A stretch of DNA of 64,000 bases from Acidobacteriota bacterium (GCA_017304135.1 JAFLBB010000012.1:1-64000), one strand, 5' to 3'. Numbered from the stretch's first letter, positions 7,518 through 19,617 are shown. Translations and numbers: made by a program. The notes: a model not told the origin generated them from the letters alone.

Positions 7518-10500
7518 ATGTCTGTTAAGAAAAGTGCAGCTTTGCACGTCGTGTTGCTACTGGCAGCAACCGTGCCGTTGATCCAAGCGCAGTCGACCTA
7601 CGGCGTGATACTCGGCAACGTGTCCGACGCTTCCGGCGCGGCGGTAAAGGGCGCAAAGGTAAAGGTCACGCAGACGGCGGCGAATACAAACCGCGAAGGC
7701 GTCACGAACGATGAAGGGGCGTATGAGTTTCAAAACGTGGATGCCGGCCCGTATGTGGTGTCGGTGACGGCGCCGGGATTCCGCACCTTTGTTTCGAGCG
7801 GCGTGACGCTGGACGCCCGCACCCGTCTGCGCGTGGATGCGCGGCTGGAAGTGGGCGAAGTGTCGCAGACCGTGGAAGTGACGACGACAGCGGGTGTCAT
7901 TGCCACCGACAGTCCGACGATTCAGTCGAGCCTGACGGCGGAAAAGGTGTTGAACCTTCCGTCGAACGTCCGCGGCGCGGGCAGCACGAGCCCGTATGCG
8001 CTGCTGCAGTCGCTGCCCGGCGTGCAGGCTGACAACGGCCTCGGGTTGTCGATTCAGGGCGGCTTGCCGGCGCAGTCGGAGTCGACTGTGGACGGCATTT
8101 CGATCACGGCCTCCACGGGCAACAGCCCGAACCGGAACATGTTCCTGTCGGTGGAGTCAATCTCCGAGGTGCGCGTCCAGGGCGTGGGCAACACGGCCGA
8201 GTTCGGCCAGCCGGGCGACGTCACGGTGATCTCCAAGGGCGGCGGAAACGACTATCACGGAGCGCTCTTCTGGTATCACCAGAACAAGGCGCTGGATGCC
8301 CGCTCCTACGGCCAGAATGTGCTGCCGGCCAAGATCGGCAACACGTTTGGCGGTACGGTGGGCGGTCCCCTGACGCTGCCAAAAATCTATGACGGCAAGA
8401 ACCGGACGTTCTTCTATTTCACCTGGGAGTCGATGCGCTTTCCGCGCCAGGGCACGGTGCAGAACACGGTGCCGACGAGCTTTGTGAAGAACGGCGACTT
8501 CAGCCGCGAGGGCGTGAACATCCGCGACCCCTTCACGGGCGTGCCGTTTGCCGGCAACATCATCCCGGCGTCGCGCATCAGCGACATTGCCAAGAAGGTG
8601 ATGACCTTCTATCCGGAACCGAACACCGGGCCCACTGACCGGCGCTCGGCGTCGAACTTCCGCGAAAACCGCTCGACGAGCATCAACTCCGACCAGTATG
8701 AAGCGCGCGTGGACCAGAGCTTCAACACAAAGCACACCGTCTACGGCCGCTTCTCGTATAAGAACAACCCCTCGAGCGGGTCGAACAACCTGACGCTGCC
8801 CTCCGACACACTGAGCGCGAAGTTCTGGCAGGTGTCCGGTTCCTGGACCTACGCCGTGCGGCCGAACCTGTTGAACGAAGCGCGCGTGGGCTTCGTCAAA
8901 TCGGATACGGCTACGATCTTCAACTTTGACGGCCGCAACTTCACCAACGGGCTGGGGCTGAAGGACATCCAAAAGGACATCTTCTTCAACGGCCTGCCGA
9001 ACTTCGGCATCGACCTCTACACGGGCGTGAGCAAAGGCCGCCCCGGCTACAGCACCTCCGACAACGTGCAGTTCATCGACAACCTGACCTGGGTGCGCGG
9101 CAAGCACACCCTCAAGTTCGGCGGCGACGTGCGCAACCTGCGCGCGCGCTCGGATTTGGGCTTCACCACGGGCAACAACTACGGCGACTTCTCCTTCGGT
9201 CCGGCCTTCAGCGGCTACGGCTTCTCTGACTTCCTGCTGGGCGTGCCCGCGCAGTCGGCCATCGCCGTGGTGTCGCGCGACAACGACGGGCAGGCGACGC
9301 ACTACAAAATGTACGTGCAGGACACGATCCGTGTCAGTCAGAAACTGACACTCGACCTGGGCCTGCGCTACGAACTGCATCCGGGCTATCGTGACAACGG
9401 CCTGAACATCGCCAATTTCGACCGCAACGTTGCGCGCACCGGGCGCGTGATCATCATGTCCGATCCGGAAGCGCGCAATCTGGTGGCGCCGGGAGCGATT
9501 CTTTCGTTCAACGGCTGTCCTGGTGCGGCTGTGAACGGGGTGGCCTGTACGCCGATCGTGACGGCTAAGGACGCTGGGCTGCCCGAGGCTCTGCGCACGA
9601 CCTACAAGACGCAGTTCCTGCCGCGCATCGGCACGGCCTACCGGCTCAACAACAAGACGACGCTACGCGCCAGCGCCGGGCTCTACAACATGATCCTGAT
9701 GGGCTCGGTCTTCTATTCCCTCACTGGCACGGTCCAGAGCGACGTGCGCAACTTCAACAACATCGGCGCCGACGGCAAGCCGATCTTCCAGTTGCCCGAT
9801 ACCCGGACGCCGGGCAGCGGCGTGCGCGGCGGCTCGCTCGGAACCTTTGAGTTCCGCACAGCCAACCAGATCGACTTCAAACCGCCTCAGATGTTTCAGT
9901 GGGCGCTGTCCATCGACCGCGAGTTGAGCTCCACGACGGGCCTCCGGCTTTCCTACATCGGCAACCGCTCCTACCAGTTGCCCTGGGCGCCGGACGTGAA
10001 CCAGATGCAACCGTCCAACACCTTCTACTCGCAGCGCACCAGCCTGGACCGGCCATTCCCGAACTGGGGCCTCATCTTCAGCCGCGACGCCGGGGCGAAC
10101 TCAATCTACAACTCGCTACAGATGGAATTGAACCGGCGCTTTGCCAAGGGGCTGAGCTTCACCACGGCCTTCACGCTCGCCAAGAACCTCGCCGATAACG
10201 CCGGTCCGACGCCCACGGGCTTCGCCGGCGAGACAGGCGGCGGACGCGTCACCAATTCGCTTGACCGCCGCTCGGACCGCGGCGATGTCTATGCCACGCG
10301 GCGCCACCGCTTCGTGAACACCTTCGTGTATGAACTGCCCTTCGGCAAGGGCCGCAAGTTCCTCGGTGACGCCGGACGCGCCGCTGATCTCGTGCTGGGC
10401 GGCTGGCAGTTGTCCAGCATCCTCACGCTCCAGTCGGGTCCCTTCCTGACACCCAACTTCTCCGGCGGCGATCCTTCCGGCACCAACGCCGCCAGCCGCG

Positions 10501-10931
10501 GCGGCCAGCGCCCTGACCGCATCGGCGAGGCCAACGGTTCGACCTCCAATCCGACACGCGACCAGTGGGCCGACCGCTCGGCGTTCCTTTGCCCCGGCCG
10601 TGCGCCCGGCAGCTTGCAGTTTGACTGCCGCGTCGGTTCGACGCCAGGCCGCGATCCCAACCCGATCGGCCGCTTCGGCAACGCCGGCGTGGGCATCCTG
10701 AACGGTCCCGGCACGTTCGGGCTGAATATGGGCCTCAGCAAGCGCTTCATCATCCGCGAGGGTGTGGGCCTGCGCTTGGAGGGATCGTTCACGAACCTGC
10801 CCAACTGGACCAACCTCGGCGATCCGAACCTCAACATCGCCGACAACAACTTCGGGCGGATCACCGGTTCGCGCGGCGTCGACTTTGGCGGCGGGCGCAC
10901 CGGTCAGGTGGCGTTGCGGCTGGAGTTTTAA
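7518..10931 (+). CDS. TonB-dependent receptor, Oar/Cna-B type
   Basis: 1,137 residues. A signal peptide (cleavage near AQA-QS, residue 25) is followed by a carboxypeptidase-regulatory-like/Cna-B beta-sandwich (residues 28-110, [16 protein letters not shown] to GFRTF). Next come a plug region around 125-250 and a long beta-barrel ending in VALRLEF, with the terminal Phe of outer-membrane beta-barrels. Such receptors import oligosaccharides or other bulky ligands and are highly expanded in Acidobacteria. The ribosome site AGGAGCTAA lies before the ATG. It is transcribed away from the permease at 7450, and a strong hairpin follows its stop. The ligand is unknown. Confidence 0.93.
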   Translation: MSVKKSAALHVVLLLAATVPLIQAQSTYGVILGNVSDASGAAVKGAKVKVTQTAANTNREGVTNDEGAYEFQNVDAGPYVVSVTAPGFRTFVSSGVTLDARTRLRVDARLEVGEVSQTVEVTTTAGVIATDSPTIQSSLTAEKVLNLPSNVRGAGSTSPYALLQSLPGVQADNGLGLSIQGGLPAQSESTVDGISITASTGNSPNRNMFLSVESISEVRVQGVGNTAEFGQPGDVTVISKGGGNDYHGALFWYHQNKALDARSYGQNVLPAKIGNTFGGTVGGPLTLPKIYDGKNRTFFYFTWESMRFPRQGTVQNTVPTSFVKNGDFSREGVNIRDPFTGVPFAGNIIPASRISDIAKKVMTFYPEPNTGPTDRRSASNFRENRSTSINSDQYEARVDQSFNTKHTVYGRFSYKNNPSSGSNNLTLPSDTLSAKFWQVSGSWTYAVRPNLLNEARVGFVKSDTATIFNFDGRNFTNGLGLKDIQKDIFFNGLPNFGIDLYTGVSKGRPGYSTSDNVQFIDNLTWVRGKHTLKFGGDVRNLRARSDLGFTTGNNYGDFSFGPAFSGYGFSDFLLGVPAQSAIAVVSRDNDGQATHYKMYVQDTIRVSQKLTLDLGLRYELHPGYRDNGLNIANFDRNVARTGRVIIMSDPEARNLVAPGAILSFNGCPGAAVNGVACTPIVTAKDAGLPEALRTTYKTQFLPRIGTAYRLNNKTTLRASAGLYNMILMGSVFYSLTGTVQSDVRNFNNIGADGKPIFQLPDTRTPGSGVRGGSLGTFEFRTANQIDFKPPQMFQWALSIDRELSSTTGLRLSYIGNRSYQLPWAPDVNQMQPSNTFYSQRTSLDRPFPNWGLIFSRDAGANSIYNSLQMELNRRFAKGLSFTTAFTLAKNLADNAGPTPTGFAGETGGGRVTNSLDRRSDRGDVYATRRHRFVNTFVYELPFGKGRKFLGDAGRAADLVLGGWQLSSILTLQSGPFLTPNFSGGDPSGTNAASRGGQRPDRIGEANGSTSNPTRDQWADRSAFLCPGRAPGSLQFDCRVGSTPGRDPNPIGRFGNAGVGILNGPGTFGLNMGLSKRFIIREGVGLRLEGSFTNLPNWTNLGDPNLNIADNNFGRITGSRGVDFGGGRTGQVALRLEF

Positions 10932-10953
10932 ACAGCAACGAGTGCTTTCACGC

Positions 10954-10992
10954 AAGGGCCGGCTCACCGTTTCACCGGGTGGGCCGGCCCTT
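10954..10992 (+). terminator. Hairpin after the TonB receptor gene
   Basis: A 15-bp stem (arms 10954-10968 and 10978-10992, one G-T pair) with a 9-base loop starts 22 bases after the receptor stop codon. The 5' arm begins AAGGGCCGGC and the 3' arm ends GCCGGCCCTT. There is no clear T-tract after it, so it may act as a terminator or only as an mRNA 3'-end stabiliser. Confidence 0.6.
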
Positions 10993-11163
10993 CGCGCATT
11001 CCGGCCAAGCGGTTCGGCGCACGGGGCCGGGCGGACCGATATACTGGCTGCCGCGGCCGGCTACGTGAGTCCGGCGCAGAGAGGGTTGGCCCACGACGTG
11101 CACTTAGATCCAAACGGCGGAGTCCGTGACGACCACCGCCACGAGCCAGAGAAAGGCAACAGT

Positions 11164-13440
11164 ATGAAAATCCGTCGTGAGGATGCGCTGGCATACCATG
11201 CCCCCTCGTCCTCCGGGGCGCCCGCGGGCAAAGTGTCGGTGGTACCCACCAAACCTTGCCGCACCCAGCGTGATTTGTCGCTGGCCTACACCCCCGGTGT
11301 AGCAATTCCCTGCCTGGAGATTGAGAAAGACCCTTCCCTCGCCTACCAGTACACCTCGAAAGGCAACCTGGTGGCCGTGGTGACCAACGGCACGGCCGTG
11401 CTCGGCTTGGGCAATATCGGGCCACTGGCGGGCAAGCCGGTGATGGAGGGCAAGGGGGTCTTATTTAAGAGATTCGCCGATATCGATGTATTCGATATTG
11501 AGCTGGCCACGCTCGATCCGAAAGAGATCATCCGCACCTGCCAGCTTCTGGAGCCCACCTTCGGGGGCATCAACCTGGAGGACATCAAGGCGCCGGACTG
11601 CTTCATCGTCGAGGACGAACTGCGGCGGACGATGAAGATCCCGGTCTTCCATGACGATCAGCATGGGACGGCCATCATCTCCGGCGCGGCCCTGTTGAAC
11701 GCCTTGGAGATCGTCGGCAAGACCCTCGCCGGGGCGCGCATTGTGGTGAACGGCGCCGGAGCCAGCGCGATTTCCTGCGCCTCGCACTTCATCAAGCTGG
11801 GGGCGGTGCGCGAGAACATCGTGATGTGCGACTCCAAGGGGGTGATTTATGCCGGCCGCACGGCGGGCATGAACGCCTATAAGGAGCGCTTCGTGAGCGA
11901 CACGAAGGCGCGCACGCTGGCTGAGGCGCTGGTGGGCGCCGATGTGTTCATCGGGCTGTCTTCGGCCAACTGCCTCACCGGCGAGATGATCCAGCCGATG
12001 GCCAAGGACCCGGTGATCTTCGCGCTGGCCAATCCGGACCCGGAAATCCCGTATGAGGAAGCCGTGGCCGCGCGGCCTGACGCCATTGTGGCCACCGGAC
12101 GTAGCGACTATCCGAACCAGGTGAACAACGTCCTCGGCTTCCCGTTCATCTTCCGCGGAGCGCTGGATGTGCGCGCCACCTCCATCAACGACGAGATGAA
12201 GCTGGCCGCCACGCTGGCCCTGGCGAAGCTCACACGCGAGGACGTGCCCGATTCGGTGCGGCGCGCCTATGGCGTGGGCAAGATGGAGTTCGGGCGCGAG
12301 TACATCATCCCCAAGCCGTTTGACCCGCGCGTGCTCGTGTATGAAGCGGCGGCGGTGGCCCAGGCGGCCATGGAGACCGGCGTGGCGCAGATTCAACTGA
12401 ATCTGGACGACTACCGCGAAAGCCTCGAAAAGAGGCTCGGCAAGGCGCGGGAAGTGATGCGCATGCTGATTCACAAGGCGCAGCAGGCGCCCAAAAAGAT
12501 CGTCTTCCCCGAGGGCGCCGATGAGCGCATCATCCGCGCCGCGCGGGTCTTGATCGACGAGCACATCGCCTGTCCGGTGCTCGTGGGCGACGCGGCGGCG
12601 ATCCGCGCCTCGCTGGCGGCGCTGCATGTGGATGCGGCGCAGGTGGAGATTGTCGACCCCGCCTCCGACGGGCGCGCCGGAGCCTACATGGACGAGTTGT
12701 TCCGGCTGCGTCAGCGCAAGGGCATGACGCGGATCGAGGCGCGCGGCAGCGTGCGCGACCCGTTCGTGTTCGCCTCGTTGATGGTCCACCTGGGCGACGC
12801 CGACGGCATGCTGGGCGGCATGACGCGCAACTATCCGGATACGATCCGGCCGGCGCTGCAGGTGATCCAGATGGAGAAGGGGCTGAAGCGGGTCTGCGGC
12901 GCTTATCTGCTGATTACGCCCAAAGGCGAGTTCTACATGCTCGCCGACCCGACGGTGAACCTCGAGCCCACAAGCGAGGAACTCGCCGAGATCGCCATTC
13001 TCGCCGCCCGTACGGCGCGGCGGTTCGACCTCGAGCCAAGGGTCGCGATGATCTCGTTCTCCAACTTCGGCTCGACGCGGCACCCGCTGGCGGCCAAGGT
13101 GGCGCGGGCGGTGGAAATCGTGCACAATCGCGCACCCGAGTTGATCATCGACGGCGAGGTGCAGGCCGATCTCGCCGTGTCGCCGGAAATGCTCGCCGAG
13201 CAGTATCCATTTACCCCGCTGGCCGAACGCGGGGCCAACGTGCTCGTGTTTCCCAACCTGGAAGCGGGCAACGCCTCCTACCGCCTTCTCGCCCGCCTCG
13301 GCAATTGCGAACTGGTAGGCCCCATCCTGATGGGCTTCGCCCATCCCGTCCACGTGCTGCCGCCGGAGACCGAGGTGGACACCATCGTGAAGATGGCCGC
13401 CGTCGCCGTCGTGGAAGCGCAGGAGAAAGCGGCAAAGTAA
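11164..13440 (+). CDS. maeB: NADP-type malic enzyme with C-terminal phosphotransacetylase-like domain (MaeB)
   Basis: 758 residues from the ATG at 11164; GAGAAAGGC lies 7 bases upstream. An in-frame extension to 10762 exists but would run through the preceding gene and its hairpin. The N-terminal half is the malic enzyme: [12 protein letters not shown], the metal-site HDDQHGTA segment and the Rossmann motif VNGAGASA. The half after about residue 440 is phosphate acetyltransferase-like ([17 protein letters not shown] and [18 protein letters not shown]). It converts malate to pyruvate, CO2 and NAD(P)H. In characterised MaeB proteins the second domain senses acetyl-CoA rather than catalysing. 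Length and order match the family. Confidence 0.95.
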   Translation: MKIRREDALAYHAPSSSGAPAGKVSVVPTKPCRTQRDLSLAYTPGVAIPCLEIEKDPSLAYQYTSKGNLVAVVTNGTAVLGLGNIGPLAGKPVMEGKGVLFKRFADIDVFDIELATLDPKEIIRTCQLLEPTFGGINLEDIKAPDCFIVEDELRRTMKIPVFHDDQHGTAIISGAALLNALEIVGKTLAGARIVVNGAGASAISCASHFIKLGAVRENIVMCDSKGVIYAGRTAGMNAYKERFVSDTKARTLAEALVGADVFIGLSSANCLTGEMIQPMAKDPVIFALANPDPEIPYEEAVAARPDAIVATGRSDYPNQVNNVLGFPFIFRGALDVRATSINDEMKLAATLALAKLTREDVPDSVRRAYGVGKMEFGREYIIPKPFDPRVLVYEAAAVAQAAMETGVAQIQLNLDDYRESLEKRLGKAREVMRMLIHKAQQAPKKIVFPEGADERIIRAARVLIDEHIACPVLVGDAAAIRASLAALHVDAAQVEIVDPASDGRAGAYMDELFRLRQRKGMTRIEARGSVRDPFVFASLMVHLGDADGMLGGMTRNYPDTIRPALQVIQMEKGLKRVCGAYLLITPKGEFYMLADPTVNLEPTSEELAEIAILAARTARRFDLEPRVAMISFSNFGSTRHPLAAKVARAVEIVHNRAPELIIDGEVQADLAVSPEMLAEQYPFTPLAERGANVLVFPNLEAGNASYRLLARLGNCELVGPILMGFAHPVHVLPPETEVDTIVKMAAVAVVEAQEKAAK

Positions 13441-13480
13441 AGGCCGGGCCGCGCATGCTATCGTGGGGGACTTCCTCACG

Positions 13481-14212
13481 ATGATGCCGGAACTGGCTTG
13501 GTGGCAATGGGCGCTCGCCATCGCGTGCGCCTTCTGTGTCGGCGTGGCCAAAACGGGCGTGCCCGGGTTGGGTATCCTCGTGGTGCCGATGATGGTGCTG
13601 GTCGCGGGCGACGCGCGCAAGTCGGCCGGCTGGCTCCTGCCGGTGTTGTGCTTCGCCGACCTGTTCGCGGTGTTCTATTACCGGCGTCATGCGGCGGCGG
13701 GCAAGCTGTTTTCGCTCATTCCCTCGGTGTTGGCCGGCATGGCCGCCGGGGCGCTTACGTTGTCGCTCCCCGAAGGCCGTATCCGTCCGTTGATCGGTGT
13801 GATTGTGCTCGTGATGCTGGCCGTCTACCTGTGGAGGAAGCGCCATCCGGAGGCCTTTGCCCTTGCCAATCACGGCGCGCCCTACGGCGTGGTGGCCGGG
13901 TTTTCCACGACGGTGGCCAACGCCGCCGGTCCGGCCATGAGCCTCTATCTGTTGACCAAGAAGCTGACCAAGGAAGAGTTCGTGGCCACCGGGGCCTGGT
14001 TCTTCTTCTGCGTGAACCTGGCGAAGGTGCCCATCTATTCCTGGCACGGGCTCTTCAGCCGTTCGTCGCTGACCCTGGATGCCATGCTCGCGCCGGCCGT
14101 CCTGTGCGGAGCGCTGAGCGGGCGCTGGGCGTTGACGCGGATTTCGGTGAAGACTTTCGAATTTCTCGTGCTGGCGCTGACGGCTCTGAGCGCGTTGATC
14201 CTGTTCCGCTAG
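13481..14212 (+). CDS. TauE/SafE-family membrane permease
   Basis: 243 residues from the ATG at 13481, which has GGGGGA ten bases upstream; a GTG at 13463 would add six residues. The protein is largely hydrophobic with about 8 segments. It shows the family's duplicated glycine/proline pattern: GVAKTGVPGLGILVVPMM in the first half and GVVAGFSTTVANAAGPAMSLYL in the second. The family exports or exchanges sulfite, sulfoacetate or related anions across the inner membrane. The gene follows maeB by 40 bases and its stop overlaps the stop of the convergent chromate-transporter gene. Substrate unknown. Confidence 0.88.
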   Translation: MMPELAWWQWALAIACAFCVGVAKTGVPGLGILVVPMMVLVAGDARKSAGWLLPVLCFADLFAVFYYRRHAAAGKLFSLIPSVLAGMAAGALTLSLPEGRIRPLIGVIVLVMLAVYLWRKRHPEAFALANHGAPYGVVAGFSTTVANAAGPAMSLYLLTKKLTKEEFVATGAWFFFCVNLAKVPIYSWHGLFSRSSLTLDAMLAPAVLCGALSGRWALTRISVKTFEFLVLALTALSALILFR

Positions 14213-14730
14213 CCCGCCAGCAGGAGTCCGGCCAGTCCGGCCGTGGCGCTCAGCAGGACGATCCAGACCGTGTCCAGCCGCGTCCACAGCAGCGTGGCGA
14301 AACTGGCGACCGAGATGGCCACGGGCAGCGGCGCGGTCCAGGCGTCGCGGGCGAGGGGAAGCACGGCGGCCAGGACGAGCGATCCGGCGGCGATGGTGAT
14401 GCCGCGGATCGCGCCGCGCACACGCGGGTTTTCCCTGTGGCGGCCTAGGTGCATCAGCATGAACACGATGAGGAACGCCGGCGTCATGATGGCGGCGCAT
14501 CCGGCGGCGGCGCCCGGGATGCCGGCCATGAAGTAACCGGCGGCGACCATGTAGAGGCCGTGCGGGCCGGGTCCGGCGCGCCCCACGCCGATCGCCGTGG
14601 AGAGCTGGCGGTCAGTGAGCACGTGGCGCTGGACGACGAATTCCTCGCGCACGATGGGCAGCGAGCCCATGCCGCTGAACGACGTCAGCGTGGCCTTCAG
14701 GAAGAGGAGATAGATGAGGAACGGGTTCAT
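14209..14730 (-). CDS. Chromate transporter (ChrA), second half-size subunit
   Basis: 173 residues, one CHR domain with 5-6 hydrophobic segments. The N-terminal region FLKATLTSFSGMGSLPIVREEFV is the CHR signature of half-length proteins, followed by GPGPHGLYMVAAGY. Half-size CHR proteins are usually encoded in pairs that act together, whereas E. coli-type ChrA is a fusion of about 400 residues. Its start overlaps the stop of the other half (14727-15290) by four bases, so the two are co-translated. The role is efflux of chromate or a similar oxyanion; the natural substrate in soil bacteria is uncertain. Confidence 0.88.
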   Translation of the reverse strand: MNPFLIYLLFLKATLTSFSGMGSLPIVREEFVVQRHVLTDRQLSTAIGVGRAGPGPHGLYMVAAGYFMAGIPGAAAGCAAIMTPAFLIVFMLMHLGRHRENPRVRGAIRGITIAAGSLVLAAVLPLARDAWTAPLPVAISVASFATLLWTRLDTVWIVLLSATAGLAGLLLAG

Positions 14731-15290
14731 GCGTCGCCCTTGGCCCGCGGCGCGTCACCGTAAAGCGCGCCAAGTCCGCCGGCAAGGATGAGGATCTTCA
14801 ACGGGGAAAGCAGGCCAAGCCACATCGCGGCCACGGCCGCGGCGGCGAAGGCGAGGCCGGGAATGAGCCAGCGGCCGGTGGTCCGGCCATAAATGATGGA
14901 AACGCCGCTCGAGGCCATCATGCCGACGGCTCCCGCGACGACTCCCCCGATGGCCGCGCGAAACCACGGGTTGGCGCCGAAGGCGTTGTAGGCGCCACAG
15001 AGCCACACCGCGAGCAGGGCCGACGGAATCACGACGCCGCTGACCGCCAGCAACGAGCCGAGCCAGCCGGTGAGCATCCAACCGGTGGCGGCGCAGTAGG
15101 CCAGGATGTTCGTGCCGGGCGTGACGCGCGCCAGTCCATAGGCGAGGCCGTGCTGTTCCGCCGTGAGCCAGCCGCGGCGTTCCACAAGTTCGCGCTGCAG
15201 CGCGGCCATCGCCGGATCGCCGCCACCGAACGTGGTGTTGCCGAGCCGGAAGAAGAGCCACGCCACAGCGCCGTTCGAGTACGGCCTCAT
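14727..15290 (-). CDS. Chromate transporter (ChrA), first half-size subunit
   Basis: 187 residues, one CHR domain. It contains FFRLGNTTFGGGDPAMAALQRELVERRGW, the classic N-terminal CHR motif, followed by the family's ARVTPGTN segment. It has 5-6 membrane segments. It is the first gene of the two-gene chromate transporter unit and ends in an ATGA overlap with the second half. It is transcribed away from the membrane-fusion protein gene at 15355, with a 64-base gap that must hold both promoters. Confidence 0.9.
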   Translation of the reverse strand: MRPYSNGAVAWLFFRLGNTTFGGGDPAMAALQRELVERRGWLTAEQHGLAYGLARVTPGTNILAYCAATGWMLTGWLGSLLAVSGVVIPSALLAVWLCGAYNAFGANPWFRAAIGGVVAGAVGMMASSGVSIIYGRTTGRWLIPGLAFAAAAVAAMWLGLLSPLKILILAGGLGALYGDAPRAKGDA

Positions 15291-15354
15291 GGCAGTTAGC
15301 GTAGCATCCGGGACTGGGCCACCTGCCCGCGGCGCGGCTCGCTATGATTGAGGT

Positions 15355-16371
15355 TTGCTCCCCCCAAACTCCAAGGCCAAGTGGTTGATCGCCGCCGTCG
15401 CCGTTGTGCTGCTTGTCATGGCGCTGGGCGGCGTCACCGTCTTCCAGCGGCAAGCCAGGAAGCCGGAGCCGAAAAAGGTGGAACCGCCGCCCCAACTGGT
15501 TCTGGCCTCCGGCACGGAGCTGACCTACACCGGCACAATCAGTTCGCGGGAGCTGCTGCTGGTGCCCGCGCCGGTGGAAGGCACGATGGAGACCGTCGAG
15601 GTCGAGCCGGGGCAGGAGGTGTTCGAAGGCCAGCTGCTGGGGCGTATTCGCAATGAGGGGCTCGATGGTGTGTTGGAAGCGGCGCGCGAGCAGTTGGAAG
15701 CCGCGCAGTCCAAAGTGACCAACCTCGATAGCGCATTGCTGGCCGCCCGGCTGGAAGTTTCCCGTTCCGCCGCCGACACCCAGCGCGCCGGGGGCGAATA
15801 TGATCGCGCACGCAAGGTGGCCGACCGCCAGCAGTTGCTCTACCGCGAAGGAGCGACGCCGCGGCTCACCTATGAGAAGGCGCAGAAGGACTCCGAAAAT
15901 GCGCGCTCCGAGTATGAGGGCGTGCGCGAGCTGGCCCGCCGCTCCGAGGAGCGCGTGAAGGGGCTGGCGGCCGATCTGGAAGCGGCGCGCAAGACCCTGG
16001 AGGAGCGCGAAAAGTCGCTCGAGGCGGCGCAAAACGATCTCTCGGCGGCCGAGGTCCATGCCCCCGCCGACGGCGTGCTGGTTGCCTCGCGCGCCAGGGC
16101 GGGTGACGCTGTCGACGCCGGCATGGAGGATCTGTTCCAGATCGCAACCAATCCGCTGCAGTTGAAAGTCGTCATTGAACCCGAGCCGCCGGTGCTGGAC
16201 AAGCTGAAGGCGCCGTCGCCGGTCTCCGTGCTGGTGGCCGAACTGCCGCTCACGCCGATCGAAGGCGAACTGGTGGAGATCCGGGACGGCAAGGTGACGG
16301 TGAACTTCGATGCGCCGGATGCGGCGGTGAAGGCCGGGCTGACCGCCACGGTGCGCGTCAAGATACCATGA
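15355..16371 (+). CDS. HlyD/RND-type membrane fusion protein
   Basis: 338 residues starting at a TTG with GAGG just upstream; no better in-frame ATG exists. One N-terminal membrane anchor (residues 9-28) is followed by a lipoyl/barrel segment (VPAPVEGTMETVEVEPGQEVFEGQLLGRI). A long alpha-helical hairpin follows (about 105-225, many Ala/Glu/Arg heptads), then the second lipoyl half (APADGVLVASRARAGDAV) and a beta domain. It is periplasmic and bridges an inner-membrane pump to the outer membrane. No pump gene is adjacent, so its partner is elsewhere or it works with an unlinked transporter. The fumarase begins 15 bases after its stop. Confidence 0.87.
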   Translation: MLPPNSKAKWLIAAVAVVLLVMALGGVTVFQRQARKPEPKKVEPPPQLVLASGTELTYTGTISSRELLLVPAPVEGTMETVEVEPGQEVFEGQLLGRIRNEGLDGVLEAAREQLEAAQSKVTNLDSALLAARLEVSRSAADTQRAGGEYDRARKVADRQQLLYREGATPRLTYEKAQKDSENARSEYEGVRELARRSEERVKGLAADLEAARKTLEEREKSLEAAQNDLSAAEVHAPADGVLVASRARAGDAVDAGMEDLFQIATNPLQLKVVIEPEPPVLDKLKAPSPVSVLVAELPLTPIEGELVEIRDGKVTVNFDAPDAAVKAGLTATVRVKIP

Positions 16372-16386
16372 AACTGGTATCCCGCC

Positions 16387-17901
<1,515 letters not shown>

Positions 17902-17918
17902 TGGTGGAGGGAGGCCTG

Positions 17919-18185
17919 ATGCAGGTCATATTAGAACTTCCTGAAGATATCTTGACAGCGTTGGCCAACCGGCAGATTTCTCCGGATCGCACTGCCTTGG
18001 AGGGGTTGGCAGCGGAGGGATACCGTACAGGTGTACTGACGGAGGCTCAACTCCTGCGATTGCTCGGCCTTCCCTCACGCGCGCAGGTGCACGAGTGGCT
18101 GAAGACGCGGGAGATTCCCTACCGCTATTCAGCCGCCGATTTCGAAGGCGACCTGGAAACTCTCCACAACCTCGGACTTCGTTGA
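17919..18185 (+). CDS. UPF0175-family antitoxin-like protein
   Basis: 88 residues from the ATG at 17919, which has a strong GGAGGGAGG site directly upstream; an ATG at 17901 is possible but less well placed. The sequence MQVILELPEDILTAL, then ALEGLAAEGYRTGVLTEAQLLRLLGL, then a helix-turn-helix-like VHEWLKTREIPYRY, is typical of UPF0175 proteins. In other genomes these are paired with DUF3368 PIN-like toxins, and exactly that gene follows after 6 bases. I infer a type II antitoxin that binds the toxin and its own promoter. Confidence 0.85.
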   Translation: MQVILELPEDILTALANRQISPDRTALEGLAAEGYRTGVLTEAQLLRLLGLPSRAQVHEWLKTREIPYRYSAADFEGDLETLHNLGLR

Positions 18186-18191
18186 CCAGCT

Positions 18192-18668
18192 ATGCTCATC
18201 GTGGCTGATTGCAGCCCGCTCCGGTACCTGGTTGTGCTCGATGCGGAGCGGATACTGCCGGCGATCTTCGGGCAGGTGTGGATCCCAGGCGCGGTACTTG
18301 CTGAGTTGACAGCGATGGGCGCGCCACAAAAGGTGCGCGGTCTAATTGACAGCCGTCCGGGTTGGCTTCTGGTCGGCGAACCGCAGGAGAATTCGTTGGA
18401 CGAGATCGACCCCCGGCTGGACCCCGGCGAACGATCTGCTCTTGCGCTGGCAAAAGAACTGGGCGCGGACCTGGTCTTGATCGATGAAGCCGAGGGACGG
18501 CGGGAGGCTGCGCGACTGGGCATTCCCATGACGGGCACGCTCGGCGTATTGCGTCTTGCCGCCGAGCGCGGCATGATCGATGTGCCCAATGTTGTTGACG
18601 GCCTGCGCAATTCGGGCTTCTATCTAAATGAGGGGCTGATCCGCCTCGCCTTTGGGCCATGGATGTAG
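18192..18668 (+). CDS. DUF3368 PIN-like toxin
   Basis: 158 residues. The N-terminal VADCSPLRYLVVLD and the later LDPGERSALALAKELGADLVLIDEAEGRREA carry the spaced acidic residues (Asp6, Glu in DPGE, Asp in LIDE) that form a PIN-type metal site. GTLGVLRLAAERG is the usual DUF3368 ending. PIN toxins are Mg-dependent RNases. It lies 6 bases after the UPF0175 antitoxin gene, forming a complete toxin-antitoxin pair. RNase activity has not been shown for most DUF3368 proteins, so the toxin role rests on pairing and fold. Confidence 0.87.
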   Translation: MLIVADCSPLRYLVVLDAERILPAIFGQVWIPGAVLAELTAMGAPQKVRGLIDSRPGWLLVGEPQENSLDEIDPRLDPGERSALALAKELGADLVLIDEAEGRREAARLGIPMTGTLGVLRLAAERGMIDVPNVVDGLRNSGFYLNEGLIRLAFGPWM

Positions 18669-18764
18669 AGGGGGGCCTGATGCGAGTGCCAATAGGGATG
18701 AGCAAGTGTGTAGAGACGGTAGAGAGATGAGCGAGGCGGGAACATCCACCGCAAGTTTTGAGGA

Positions 18765-19232
18765 ATGTGCGTGATGATCGTGAGACTACCTCGCTCGAGG
18801 ATGGAGGGCGCCCCGCATTCTCTGTGGAACACCTATGTCGACTTGCTCGCGAGAGCGAAGCGCGGCGACCTTGCCGGCAATCAACTCGCCGCACACCTTG
18901 TGTTTTGGTACGAGTCGGAGGTCCAGAACGGCGGTCATCTTCAGTTCCTGATGAACCGTCCTCGGGTTGATCTTCAACCAACAGTCGAGGCTCTTGGGGA
19001 TCTCCAGGCCCCGCATTTCCAGCCGTTGTTGCGCGAGGCAATCCGCCGTTGGGATTCCAAAAGCCGTCTGCCTGCCGCGACCTCAGAGGAATACGTTTGT
19101 CAGGAATGGGAGGGAGAGTTCGACGACCTGGATGCTGCCTCTTTCGCGGCGTCTCCGACTCTGATTGAGCTTCTGGAGTTACACCTGGCTGCCCATCGGG
19201 ACAGGTTCATCGCCATTGACGATAATCAGTAA
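18765..19232 (+). CDS. DUF4375 (DMP19-like) protein
   Basis: 155 residues or somewhat fewer. Several starts are possible: ATGs at 18765 and 18774, and an internal ATG at 18801 giving MEGAPHSLWN. The segment WYESEVQNGGHLQFLMN matches the DMP19/DUF4375 core, in which a Glu-x-x-x-Asn-Gly-Gly-x-x-Gln-Phe pattern is conserved. The family is named after Neisseria DMP19, a DNA-mimic protein, but most members have no known function. The protein is rich in Asp/Glu in its C-terminal half (EEYVCQEWEGEFDDLD). It probably stands alone after the toxin-antitoxin pair. Confidence 0.75.
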   Translation: MCVMIVRLPRSRMEGAPHSLWNTYVDLLARAKRGDLAGNQLAAHLVFWYESEVQNGGHLQFLMNRPRVDLQPTVEALGDLQAPHFQPLLREAIRRWDSKSRLPAATSEEYVCQEWEGEFDDLDAASFAASPTLIELLELHLAAHRDRFIAIDDNQ

Positions 19233-19251
19233 GAGAGAGGGACGTGTGCGA

Positions 19252-19614
19252 ATGACCCCCGCCGACTTCCGCCGCATCGCGCTCAGTCTTGATGGAGCCG
19301 AGGAAGGCTCGCACATGGGGGCGGTGGACTTCCGTGTCGGCGGGCGCATCTTCGCCACGCTCGCGTCGGTGAAAGATGGCTACGGCAACCTGATGATCAC
19401 GCCCGCGATGCAGGCGGCTTTTATTGAAGATGCGCCGGACATCTTCGTGCCGATCAAAGGCGGCTGGGGGCGCATGGGGATGACGCACATTGTGCTCGCC
19501 CAGGTGAACGCGGATGTGCTCGAAGGTGCGCTGCGCGCGGCCTGGAAGTTGCGCGTGGAAAAGAACGCCCAGGCGAGCCCGAAGAAGCGGGCCCGCCCAA
19601 AACGTCCCCAATAG
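19252..19614 (+). CDS. YjbR/MmcQ-family protein
   Basis: 120 residues from the ATG at 19252, with AGAGGGAC upstream. MTPADFRRIALSLDGAEEGSHMG, then FRVGGRIFATLAS and a C-terminal GWGRMGMTHIVLAQVNADVLEGALRAAW, is the YjbR fold (CyaY-like, double-wing DNA-binding proposed). The role is unknown in most species. The last 16 residues are basic (SPKKRARPKRPQ), which could aid nucleic-acid binding. Its stop is 3 bases from the convergent VOC gene, whose product also ends in a basic tail. Confidence 0.87.
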   Translation: MTPADFRRIALSLDGAEEGSHMGAVDFRVGGRIFATLASVKDGYGNLMITPAMQAAFIEDAPDIFVPIKGGWGRMGMTHIVLAQVNADVLEGALRAAWKLRVEKNAQASPKKRARPKRPQ

Positions 19615-19617
19615 GGC

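Noticed and set aside
10762-11163. Extended N-terminus for the malic enzyme
   Set aside because: The extension overlaps the TonB receptor gene and its 3' hairpin; the ATG at 11164 has a ribosome site and matches family length.
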